53,714 nt of DNA from JABDCD01 sp964469525 (GTDB lineage: Bacteria > Pseudomonadota > Alphaproteobacteria > Rickettsiales > SXRF01). Shown one piece after another: positions 1-7,097 of this stretch. Both the position numbers and the translations under genes were made by a program. The first letter of the stretch is position 1. The number at the start of each line of letters is the position of its first letter. The DNA lies in contig CAYXYU010000013.1 in assembly GCA_964469525.1 (NCBI GenBank), positions 1 through 53,714 on the forward strand, written 5' to 3'. The notes beneath the pieces were generated by a model. That model did not search any database. It saw nothing but the letters and a program-made list of their open reading frames with translations, and was not told the DNA's origin.

Positions 1-77
1 ACATCAAGGACCCGACGCAGAACATCGTCTGGGTCACGCCCGAGGGCGGCGGCGGCCCGAACTATACGGGGATGTAG
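1..77 (+). CDS. C-terminal end of an unidentified protein (5' truncated)
   Basis: Frame 3 is open from the window edge to a TAG at 75-77 and encodes about 24 residues ending in a Gly-rich stretch and NYTGM. I do not recognise the family from so short a tail. The stop codon abuts, without a gap, the stop codon of the convergent sulfotransferase-like gene (78-80), which is typical of tightly packed real genes. It could also be fortuitous open frame. Confidence 0.45.
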   Translation, partial: IKDPTQNIVWVTPEGGGGPNYTGM

Positions 78-887
78 TCAGATATCTGTATAGTATTGTC
101 TGGTGTAAACTCCGTACCTGCGGAACGCATCGCGCACGGCATCGATATCGCCGCTGAAGCGCTGCGGAGAGGAGGGGGGCAGCAGCGATGCTGTGGCAGG
201 CTCTTCCCCTTTTTCCAGCAGTTCTGCTACCAGCATCGGCGTTTCCAGGACGTTCTCGTACTTGACGATGCGGATCTTGTCGCGCAACTCGTGATAGATG
301 CCCAGATGCAGGTCATAGAGCTGTACCATGCGGATGAGTGGCGGCAATTCCGTCTTGGACAGCTTTCTGGCTTCGGGCCATAGCAACTCGTTATCGGCAA
401 GCTGTCCTGATGCAAGCGGAGATCCATCGAGGGAAGCCCAGAAGCCCAGCACATCCAGCGGATGGCGAATGACGGCGATTATGGTGAAATGATCGAATCC
501 AACCAGCGACGGCAGCAGGCCGGTATACAGCGAATCATGCTTTATGACGAGCGTGAAGTTCTCGCTGAGTCCCGACCGCGTCAGATTGTAGGGGATGCGC
601 TTGCCCTCTGCGTCTACCGGCTGGCGGGGGTCGTGCATACCGTCCCACAATGGAGAGCCATCGGCGGCGCGCCAATCCGGAACAGCTTCTCCATGCAGCA
701 GCTGCATCCTCCGGTACAGGAAATCGCCGGTCAGCCATTTGCAGTAGGCCAGGGGATGCTTCAGCTTGCGCAGATCAGCCTGCCACTGCGGCGCATTCAG
801 GCACAGCGTGTCAGGCAGGGAATCCATCAAAGCCATGACCGCGGTCGCGCCTGATCCGGGCAATCCGGTCAATACCACATCCGGCAT
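78..887 (-). CDS. sulfotransferase-like protein
   Basis: 269 residues. The N-terminus has a P-loop-like PAPS 5'-phosphosulfate loop (GLPGSGAT, residues 8-15). Around residue 140 the motif VIRHPLDVLGFWASL matches the 3'-phosphate-binding RxPxDxxxS signature of the sulfotransferase superfamily. These enzymes transfer sulfate from PAPS to hydroxyl or amino groups; the acceptor here cannot be told. Length is normal for a single-domain bacterial sulfotransferase, and there is no signal peptide, so it is probably cytoplasmic. It stands alone on the minus strand, with a small unknown gene upstream in the same direction. No PAPS synthesis gene is in the window. A nucleotide-binding role other than sulfation is possible. 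Confidence 0.7.
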   Translation of the reverse strand: MPDVVLTGLPGSGATAVMALMDSLPDTLCLNAPQWQADLRKLKHPLAYCKWLTGDFLYRRMQLLHGEAVPDWRAADGSPLWDGMHDPRQPVDAEGKRIPYNLTRSGLSENFTLVIKHDSLYTGLLPSLVGFDHFTIIAVIRHPLDVLGFWASLDGSPLASGQLADNELLWPEARKLSKTELPPLIRMVQLYDLHLGIYHELRDKIRIVKYENVLETPMLVAELLEKGEEPATASLLPPSSPQRFSGDIDAVRDAFRRYGVYTRQYYTDI

Positions 888-913
888 GGAAAACCCTTAT
901 ATTTAAGGGATTA

Positions 914-1102
914 TCAGACGTTCTTATAGGCGATCGGCAGCTTGGTTGCCTTGTCGATCACCAGATCGCCGTTTTCATAGGCGGCGGCCATATAGCGGCC
1001 GACGCCACTCATGATGAAAAGTACCGGCTTTACCACCTTGCCGTTATATTTGCGGAGTTCCGTAACTTTGCCGCGGGCTTCGGGATTATTCTTGCTGCTC
1101 AT
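914..1102 (-). CDS. small hypothetical protein (62 aa)
   Basis: Basic 62-residue protein, starting MSSKNNPEAR and containing a short hydrophobic patch (PVLFIMSGVGRYMAAA) in the middle. I do not recognise a family. It lies 26 bp upstream of the sulfotransferase-like gene on the same strand and may share its transcript. There is no clear Shine-Dalgarno sequence before the ATG at 1102. Amino-acid composition and the lack of a better gene in this interval support it, but the call rests on the open frame only. Confidence 0.55.
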   Translation of the reverse strand: MSSKNNPEARGKVTELRKYNGKVVKPVLFIMSGVGRYMAAAYENGDLVIDKATKLPIAYKNV

Positions 1103-1247
1103 AAAAAATCACTACGTTTTGCATTATTTGGTTTTAGATTGCGCCGGATTCTATTATTATACATTACAGGTGCAAGTGTTTTATCACCAAAAGCACTAAT
1201 TTCGCATGGTTTTGCTTCAGGGGCAGGCCAGTTGCACAGTTAACATA

Positions 1248-2966
1248 ATGAAATTATATAGAAAATTATACTTTCCGGCACTAGCCACTTTACTGTTGCT
1301 TGGTCAAGCCGGTTGTGCCGTTGCCGCATCACCGGAAAGCCGCGCTGATGAGGCGTCGGAAATAACCGGCGTGGCAGGCGCTTACCTTTCGGGGCAGTTC
1401 GCGCGCTCCCAGGGCGATATAGACACAGCCATTGAGTATTTCCAGCGCATCCATGAGGTTATTCCGGATAATGCGGAGATTACGCGCCAGCTGCAGGGCA
1501 TGTTGCTGCTGCAAGGGAGGATCGAAGAGGCGAACGAACTGGCGCAGCAAGTCAACCTTAAGGGTATGGATGACCCGCTATCCACCCTACTGGTGACGCT
1601 GCGCGCAATCAAGAGCAACGACCTAGCGCGGGCGGACATGCTGATCGATGGTCTGGCGAATATGGAGAATGATCAGCTGTGGGTACCGCTGATTGCTGCC
1701 TGGGTCGATCTTGGACAGGGCAGGATGGAGAAAGCGCTCACCGTCGAGGATCTCGACATGGATATCGCACGCGCGCTGCCGCTTCTCAGCTATCACCTGG
1801 CGCTGATCAACGACAAGGCGGGCTTCAAGGAAGCTGCCGCTGCCAACTTCAAGCAGGCCGTATCCGATCCGCGCAATCCCCCGTCGCGCGTGATGAAGTC
1901 ATTGATAGCGTTTTACGAGCAGAACGGCAGGCCAAAACTACTCAAATCCATTGTCGAGGATTACCGCAAGCATCATCCGGACGCACTGGCGGCACAGCCT
2001 GCGCTGGCCATTTCCACGGTGCGGGACGGCGTGTCCGAGGTGTTGTTCACCATGGGCGGCATCATGCTTGGGGCCGGGGTGACCAATGATGCGGCGATCT
2101 ACCTGCAGCTGGCGCTGTACGTAAAGCCGGATTTCGCGCATGCGGCGCTGGCGCTGGGCGATGCTTATAACGATCTGCAGCAGTATGAGAAGGCGAACAG
2201 CTTCTATAACCGGATTTCGCAGGCTAACGGCCTCTACCACAGAGCGCAGATGCATATGGCGGTGAATTATGATCGCATGGGCAGACTCGATCAGGCACTG
2301 GAGTTGCTGGACCGGGTAAGCCAGTCCGGCGGAGCTGAGATATTGATCGCCAAGGGCGACCTGCTGCGTATTCATTCCCGTTTCGGCGAAGCGACGCTAG
2401 CGTACGATGCGGCTGTCAAACAGATATCCGAACTGAAAGATCGCCACTGGCCGGTGCTGTTTGCGCGCGGTTCCTGCTTCGAGCGGATGGGTCAGTGGAA
2501 TGAAGCGGAAAGGGATCTCCGCCAGTCGCTGCTGCTCAAGCCGGATCAGCCGGATGTGCTCAACTACCTTGGTTACGCGCTGCTCGAGCGCGGAGAGAAA
2601 ATTCCCGAAGCGCGCCGCATGATTGAAAAAGCGATCGCCGCCCGCCCCGACGATGCGCAGATCGTCGACAGCATGGGCTGGGCGCTGTATCTGCAGGGCG
2701 AATACGAGAAAGCCACGGCGTATCTCGAAAAGGCGGTGGAACTGCTGCCCAGCGACCCCACGGTCAATGACCATCTGGGCGATGTTTACTGGCGCGTCGG
2801 CCGCAAGAACGAGGCGCGCTTCCAATGGGAACGGGCGCTTACCTTCTCGCCTGAGCCGATCCTTGCCGAGAATATCCGCAAGAAACTCAAGGACGGGCTG
2901 CCGCCTACCACCCTGGCGACACGCTCACCTGAAGGAACGGCGTTGAGCGCGGACGCCACGCCTTAA
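1248..2966 (+). CDS. TPR-repeat protein, probably exported
   Basis: I place the start at the ATG at 1248 because it gives a clean signal sequence (MKLYRKLYFPALATLLLLG, then QAGC). An upstream ATG at 1206 would put 14 odd residues in front of it. The Cys after the hydrophobic run is a weak lipobox (QAGC), so a lipoprotein is possible. About 570 residues follow, built almost entirely of tetratricopeptide helices; the C-terminal third has clear TPR units (LNYLGYALLERG, DSMGWALYLQGEYEKA, NDHLGDVYWRVGR). TPR arrays mediate protein-protein contacts, here probably in the periplasm. Its stop overlaps the ispE start (TAATG), so the two are translationally coupled. A TPR gene directly before ispE is, from memory, common in alphaproteobacteria; the role is unknown. 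Confidence 0.85.
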   Translation: MKLYRKLYFPALATLLLLGQAGCAVAASPESRADEASEITGVAGAYLSGQFARSQGDIDTAIEYFQRIHEVIPDNAEITRQLQGMLLLQGRIEEANELAQQVNLKGMDDPLSTLLVTLRAIKSNDLARADMLIDGLANMENDQLWVPLIAAWVDLGQGRMEKALTVEDLDMDIARALPLLSYHLALINDKAGFKEAAAANFKQAVSDPRNPPSRVMKSLIAFYEQNGRPKLLKSIVEDYRKHHPDALAAQPALAISTVRDGVSEVLFTMGGIMLGAGVTNDAAIYLQLALYVKPDFAHAALALGDAYNDLQQYEKANSFYNRISQANGLYHRAQMHMAVNYDRMGRLDQALELLDRVSQSGGAEILIAKGDLLRIHSRFGEATLAYDAAVKQISELKDRHWPVLFARGSCFERMGQWNEAERDLRQSLLLKPDQPDVLNYLGYALLERGEKIPEARRMIEKAIAARPDDAQIVDSMGWALYLQGEYEKATAYLEKAVELLPSDPTVNDHLGDVYWRVGRKNEARFQWERALTFSPEPILAENIRKKLKDGLPPTTLATRSPEGTALSADATP

Positions 2967-3823
2967 TGCATCTCTCCGTCGACGCCCCGGCGAAACTCAA
3001 TCTTTTCCTGCATGTCACCGGCAAACGCCCGGACGGATTCCACCTGCTGCAAAGCCTGATCGTATTCACCGCGCATGGCGACCGGCTGGAGATCGAGCTG
3101 TCCGACACGCTGCAACTGGCGATCGACGGTCCGTTCGCGCGCGATATTGAGGCGGGGCCGGACGATAATCTGGTGATGCGCGCGGCGCGGGCCATCGGCG
3201 GTGGGCATGGCGCGCGCATCCGGTTGCATAAACATATCCCGGTCGGCGCCGGGCTGGGCGGCGGTTCCGCCGATGCGGCGGCCGTGCTGCGCGGCCTGCA
3301 GGCGCTGTGGCAGATGCCGGTTCCAATGGACAGACTGCAGCGTATCGCGCTGCAGCTGGGCAGCGACGTGCCGGTCTGCCTGGCGCCGCAGCCGGCATGG
3401 GTGGACAGCATGGGAGAGCGGGTTACACCGGCCTTGCTGGAGGTACCTGTCGGCGTCCTGCTGGTCAATCCGGGAAAGCCTCTGCTTACCGCCGAAGTCT
3501 TTCGCCGCTTCGCCGGTCCATTCGACGCGCCGCTGCCGCTGGATCAATCCTTTACTTCGCCGGATGCGCTGATCGATTATCTGCTTTTGCAGCGCAATGC
3601 ACTGGAAACAGCAGCCATACAGTGCATCCCCGAGATAGAGGATGTGCTGGCGGCAATCGCCGCCACGGGTGGATGCCGGCTGGCGCGCATGTCGGGAAGC
3701 GGCGCGACCTGCTTCGGGCTGTATGAGAACCGGGCATTGGCGCAGGCGGCGACGGAAACACTTAAAGACCGGCATCCCGAATGGTGGTGCGTGGATACGG
3801 AGCTGTATGGGCAAGCGCAATAA
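2966..3823 (+). CDS. ispE: 4-diphosphocytidyl-2-C-methyl-D-erythritol kinase
   Basis: 285 residues, the normal IspE length. It is a GHMP kinase that phosphorylates CDP-methylerythritol in the MEP route to isoprenoid precursors. Visible hallmarks: Lys10 in APAKLNLFLHV near the N-terminus, the glycine-rich ATP loop PVGAGLGGGSADAAAVL (about 92-108), the catalytic Asp in LGSDVPVCL (Asp134), and a third motif MSGSGATCFGL near the C-terminus. The ATG overlaps the stop of the TPR gene by one base, and its own 3' end overlaps the next gene by 17 bp, so the three form one translationally linked operon. Nothing looks degenerate. Confidence 0.96.
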   Translation: MHLSVDAPAKLNLFLHVTGKRPDGFHLLQSLIVFTAHGDRLEIELSDTLQLAIDGPFARDIEAGPDDNLVMRAARAIGGGHGARIRLHKHIPVGAGLGGGSADAAAVLRGLQALWQMPVPMDRLQRIALQLGSDVPVCLAPQPAWVDSMGERVTPALLEVPVGVLLVNPGKPLLTAEVFRRFAGPFDAPLPLDQSFTSPDALIDYLLLQRNALETAAIQCIPEIEDVLAAIAATGGCRLARMSGSGATCFGLYENRALAQAATETLKDRHPEWWCVDTELYGQAQ

Positions 3824-4232
3824 GATCCGCTATCAGAGCACGCCGAAGGCGCGGGTGGCGATCGTGCTGACCGGCCGGGTCTGGCTGCTGTACCGCGACG
3901 AGGAGAATATCGAAAAGGCTGCGAAGGGGGACCTGATGCTGCACCCCTATAACGATGCGCTGCGCACGGCGCGCCGGGGCGATTATGGAAGCATGGGGTT
4001 TGCCGGTTACTTCAAAGTGGATGTGCATGATGGCAGGGAGTGGCGACCCGTGCTGACGAACGATATCTTTCTCCACCGAGAGCATTATTTTTCGAAGAAG
4101 GAATGCCCGATCGATACATATGAACTGTGTGCGTCGTTATTACAGAGCTTCTCGGGCCGGACGCTGATACGCACATACCGGGAGCACTACGAGCTGGAGG
4201 AGGGAATACTGTCATCACCCGAATCGCGTTAG
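3807..4232 (+). CDS. hypothetical protein, 141 aa, C-terminus supplied by a repeat
   Basis: The frame is open from 3642, but the first plausible start is the ATG at 3807, overlapping ispE by 17 bp; the upstream part is a shadow of ispE. The product is basic at the N-terminus (MGKRNKIRYQ) and soluble, with no domain I recognise. The last six codons (SSPESR) and the stop lie inside a palindromic repeat beginning at 4211, so the original C-terminus may have been replaced by repeat sequence. It is likely co-expressed with ispE. Confidence 0.65.
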   Translation: MGKRNKIRYQSTPKARVAIVLTGRVWLLYRDEENIEKAAKGDLMLHPYNDALRTARRGDYGSMGFAGYFKVDVHDGREWRPVLTNDIFLHREHYFSKKECPIDTYELCASLLQSFSGRTLIRTYREHYELEEGILSSPESR

Positions 4233-4294
4233 CGATTCTAGGGTGATCCAGCCTGGATTGCCCTAGGATTTGCTACGCAAATCCGGGGAATGAC
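4211..4294. repeat. palindromic element, GTCAT...ATGAC family, copy 1
   Basis: 84 bp forming one long imperfect inverted repeat. The left arm starts GTCATCACCCGAATCGCG and ends GATCCAG; the right arm is CTGGATTG... ending GGGGAATGAC. Each arm also contains its own small hairpin (GAATCGC-GTTA-GCGATTC at 4221-4238; GGATTTGC-TAC-GCAAATCC at 4266-4284). It contains the stop codon of the upstream gene and ends six bases before the stop of the convergent DsbA-like gene. Copies with the same ends occur at 32498-32579 and 40391-40491. Confidence 0.8.
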
Positions 4295-4299
4295 GGGGA

Positions 4300-5079
4300 T
4301 TACTCCTTCGGTTTCTCCGCTCCCGGCTTCGCGCTGCGCGCCGTGTTGACCGCGGTAACCAGATCGTCATAGGGAATGGCGCCGGGGAAGATTTCACCGT
4401 TGATGATCATGGCCGGCGTGCCGCGAATGCCGATATCGGCTGCCATATCACGGGTCTGGTCGAGCATGGCGGTAACCTCCTGGCTGGCCATTTCCTTCTT
4501 CAGCTTCTCGGTGTCGATACCGAGTTTCTTGGCCTCCGCGAACAGCACTTCTTCGGTGTATTTTCCTTTCGTATTCATCAAGGCGGTATGGTAGGCAAAA
4601 TACTTGTCCGGAGCGATGCGGTTGACCGCCAGTGCGGCGCGCGATGCGGCGACCGAATCCTCCGACAGGATCGGGAACTCGCGGAAGATGACGCGCACTT
4701 TCTTGTCGTTCTCGATCAGTTTGGAAATGCTGGGCAGCACCTGCTTGCAGTAACCGCAGTGATAGTCGAAGAACTCAATGACCGTGACGTCAGCCGTCTT
4801 AGGCCCGACACTGGGGGAGGCGGTATCGTTCAACAGCGTCTCCTTATGCTTCTGGAGCGCATTCTCCATTTCCTTCTGGGCCTCGCTGGCCATTTGCTCG
4901 CGCATCTTTTTCAGCGCATCCATGACCACGTCAGGATCGTTCATGATGGCTTCTCGCACCAGCCCGGGCAATTCTTCGCGGGTGATGGGGGTATCGGATT
5001 TGGCAGGCGCCTGCGCAACGGCAGCAAAGGGAAGCAGCATCAGGGCGGAGGAAAGAAAAATGGAGCGGGACAGGGACAT
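4300..5079 (-). CDS. DsbA/ScsC-family thiol:disulfide oxidoreductase
   Basis: 259 residues with a signal peptide (SIFLSSALMLLPFAAVAQA). A helical N-terminal stalk rich in Lys, Glu and Gln follows (about 35-85), then a thioredoxin-fold domain with a CGYC active site (Cys108, Cys111) after the typical FFDYHCGYC context, and a cis-Pro loop GIRGTPAMII near residue 218. The stalk plus catalytic domain matches the ScsC/Com1-like branch, where the stalk oligomerises the enzyme and allows isomerase or copper-protective functions, rather than monomeric DsbA. It should act in the periplasm. No DsbB or ScsB partner is in the window. Confidence 0.88.
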   Translation of the reverse strand: MSLSRSIFLSSALMLLPFAAVAQAPAKSDTPITREELPGLVREAIMNDPDVVMDALKKMREQMASEAQKEMENALQKHKETLLNDTASPSVGPKTADVTVIEFFDYHCGYCKQVLPSISKLIENDKKVRVIFREFPILSEDSVAASRAALAVNRIAPDKYFAYHTALMNTKGKYTEEVLFAEAKKLGIDTEKLKKEMASQEVTAMLDQTRDMAADIGIRGTPAMIINGEIFPGAIPYDDLVTAVNTARSAKPGAEKPKE

Positions 5080-5136
5080 GGAACCTCTCTGTAAGTGATG
5101 ATCTTTTATTTTTACCAGTGTCGGTGGGAATGTACA

Positions 5137-6504
5137 CTAAAAAGGCGATTCGGCGTCCCGCTTCTCCTGTCGGACCTTCAGCGCATGCGCCTTGATGTCG
5201 AGCGCGCGCTGATGGGCGGGCGTGCCGAGCTTCAGATGCGGGAGTGCACGTTCCGCCTGCTGCAGCGTGGCGTCCGGATCGTCCTGCAGGGCGGCTTCTT
5301 GCGCCAGCGCCAGCGCCGACATCCCTTCGCTTCCCGCCTTGCCGTAAGCGATGGCGAGAAAGCGCCAGGTGGCGGCATTGCTGTCATCCAGGCGTGTCGA
5401 TTTTTCCAGGTGCGCCACCGCCGAGGCGATGAGCGACGGATCGTTCTGTGCCAGCTCGACCCGCCCCAGGTCGGCGAGAATCAGTGGCGAATCCGGCAGC
5501 AGGCCGACTGCCCGGCGATAGGAAGCCAGCGCCTCCTTCGGGAAGTTATTCTCGAACAGCATCTGCCCCTTCAACTCATGGAAGAACGGGTCGTTCGGCG
5601 ATTCGGCCAGCAGGCTGTCCATCTCCTTTATGGCGCGCGATATATCGGGCATTTTGTAATAGGCGATGGCGCGGGCCAGCCTGGCTTCAACACTGCCGTT
5701 TGAAAGCGGATAGCGCTGCAGCGTCCGCTCGGGGGGCTGGAGAAAGCCGTACAGCTTGGCGAGCATCCGCCGGTGCGGCAGGTCGAAGGCGCGCGGATAG
5801 GCGCCTTCGGGGATCTTCGACTGGCTGACGCGCTCGCGCACATGCTCGATGCGCACCGAAGTCAAGGGGTGGGTACGCAGGTAGGGGTCGGGCGATCCGA
5901 GATGTTCGCGCTCGTGGCGGCGCAGCAGGTCGAATACCTTGAGCAGGCCGCTGGCGGAAATGCCCTGGCGCTCCAACGAGCTCAGCGCGAACTGATCGGC
6001 CGATTCCTCGTGCGTGCGGGTGAAGGCGAGGAAGTTGCGCATCATCGCGTTCTGTCCGCCGGTGATGACAGCGGCGGCGGCTTCCGGCTTCTTCGACGCG
6101 GCGGCGGCGGCGGCGCCGAGCACATAGGTCAGAATGCTGCCCATGCTGGCGTCTTTCAGTTTTTCGCTTCCCTGCGCCAGATGCCCGCCGACGATATGAC
6201 CGGTTTCATGCGCGATGACGCCAAGCAGCATGTCCGGCGTCGTGCAGTCCATGATCAGCCCGGTATGGATGAACAGGTTGGCGCCGCCGGCGACGAAGGC
6301 ATTCAGCGCGTTGTCATTGACAATGAAGATATGCACGTTGGAGGGCTTCAACCCCCCCGCCTTGAACAGCGGGTCGCCATACAGGCGCAGCGTATGCTCG
6401 ATCTCGGCGTCGCGGATCAGCGGCAGCGCATAGGCGGGCAGGGTGATCGCCACCGCAGCCAGCCACACGATCAACCCATGTAAACATAACAAGAAGCGGC
6501 GCAT
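5137..6504 (-). CDS. periplasmic M48 metalloprotease with TPR tail (BepA/YfgC-like)
   Basis: 455 residues. A signal peptide (about 1-27) precedes an M48 peptidase domain with the zinc motif HETGH (His99-Glu100-His103) and a downstream Glu in HEESADQFAL. The C-terminal half (about 240-440) is helical repeats of the TPR type. This is the architecture of BepA, a periplasmic chaperone-protease that degrades or assembles outer-membrane proteins such as the LPS transporter LptD. The start overlaps the stop of the RNase H-like gene by one base (TAATG), making it the last gene of the rne operon. A run of Ala/Lys around 135-150 is a low-complexity loop. Confidence 0.88.
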   Translation of the reverse strand: MRRFLLCLHGLIVWLAAVAITLPAYALPLIRDAEIEHTLRLYGDPLFKAGGLKPSNVHIFIVNDNALNAFVAGGANLFIHTGLIMDCTTPDMLLGVIAHETGHIVGGHLAQGSEKLKDASMGSILTYVLGAAAAAASKKPEAAAAVITGGQNAMMRNFLAFTRTHEESADQFALSSLERQGISASGLLKVFDLLRRHEREHLGSPDPYLRTHPLTSVRIEHVRERVSQSKIPEGAYPRAFDLPHRRMLAKLYGFLQPPERTLQRYPLSNGSVEARLARAIAYYKMPDISRAIKEMDSLLAESPNDPFFHELKGQMLFENNFPKEALASYRRAVGLLPDSPLILADLGRVELAQNDPSLIASAVAHLEKSTRLDDSNAATWRFLAIAYGKAGSEGMSALALAQEAALQDDPDATLQQAERALPHLKLGTPAHQRALDIKAHALKVRQEKRDAESPF

Positions 6505-7097
6505 TATCTCTCTCTGCCTTCGTGGCTTTCCTTTTCCCTTTCATACTGCCATTCTATGGCTTTTCTTGCAGCCTCACCGCTGAACTCTTTTCCAAGAAAT
6601 ATTTCCCCCCCCTGCGCCTCGAGCCGGGCCAGCCACGCTTCCCGGCGCGCCAGCGCATGGACATGCTTCACGGGATCGCTCTCCGGATGGTTTTTTGCGG
6701 CGGATTTCTGATGTTTTATATACTTAATGGTTACATTGTTTTCCTGAGCCAATTGTTTTAATTCGGCATAGGCTATGGCAGTGGGGGTATGTCTTTCCGG
6801 CGGCAATTGGGCGAGCCGGTCTTTATTAAATCCAACAAACTGCCCTTGGTCCGTATGTAATACGATTTCTGTTTCACGGGGATATCCGGCGGCGCTGATA
6901 TGTTCCAGTGCTTTCCGAATGGCCATGGTTTCTGCATCGTTTGATTTCCATGTCGGTTCGCCGCGTCCAAACTCATATTTAGGCTTATCCGATCCGGACT
7001 CTACGACAACAAAGGACCAGCCCCCGGTTTCTACTGGATTGTGCCTCCCTTGGTTCAGCCACGAGCCGTCGACGTAGATATCGATCCGCTTATTCAT
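6504..7097 (-). CDS. RNase H-fold protein (RNase HI-like)
   Basis: 197 residues. The RNase H core is recognisable: IDIYVDGSW (Asp10), NDAETMAIRKAL (Glu56), VLHTDQGQFV (Asp83), and the C-terminal helix VHALARREA. In E. coli RNase HI the last helix carries Asp134 (CDELAR); here the equivalent residue is His147. His at that site is tolerated in engineered E. coli RNase HI, so activity is plausible. A basic/acidic extension of about 45 residues follows the fold. It starts eight bases inside the 3' end of rne and overlaps the BepA-like gene, so all three RNA/protein-quality genes are co-translated. It probably cuts RNA in RNA-DNA hybrids. Confidence 0.8.
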   Translation of the reverse strand: MNKRIDIYVDGSWLNQGRHNPVETGGWSFVVVESGSDKPKYEFGRGEPTWKSNDAETMAIRKALEHISAAGYPRETEIVLHTDQGQFVGFNKDRLAQLPPERHTPTAIAYAELKQLAQENNVTIKYIKHQKSAAKNHPESDPVKHVHALARREAWLARLEAQGGEIFLGKEFSGEAARKAIEWQYEREKESHEGRER

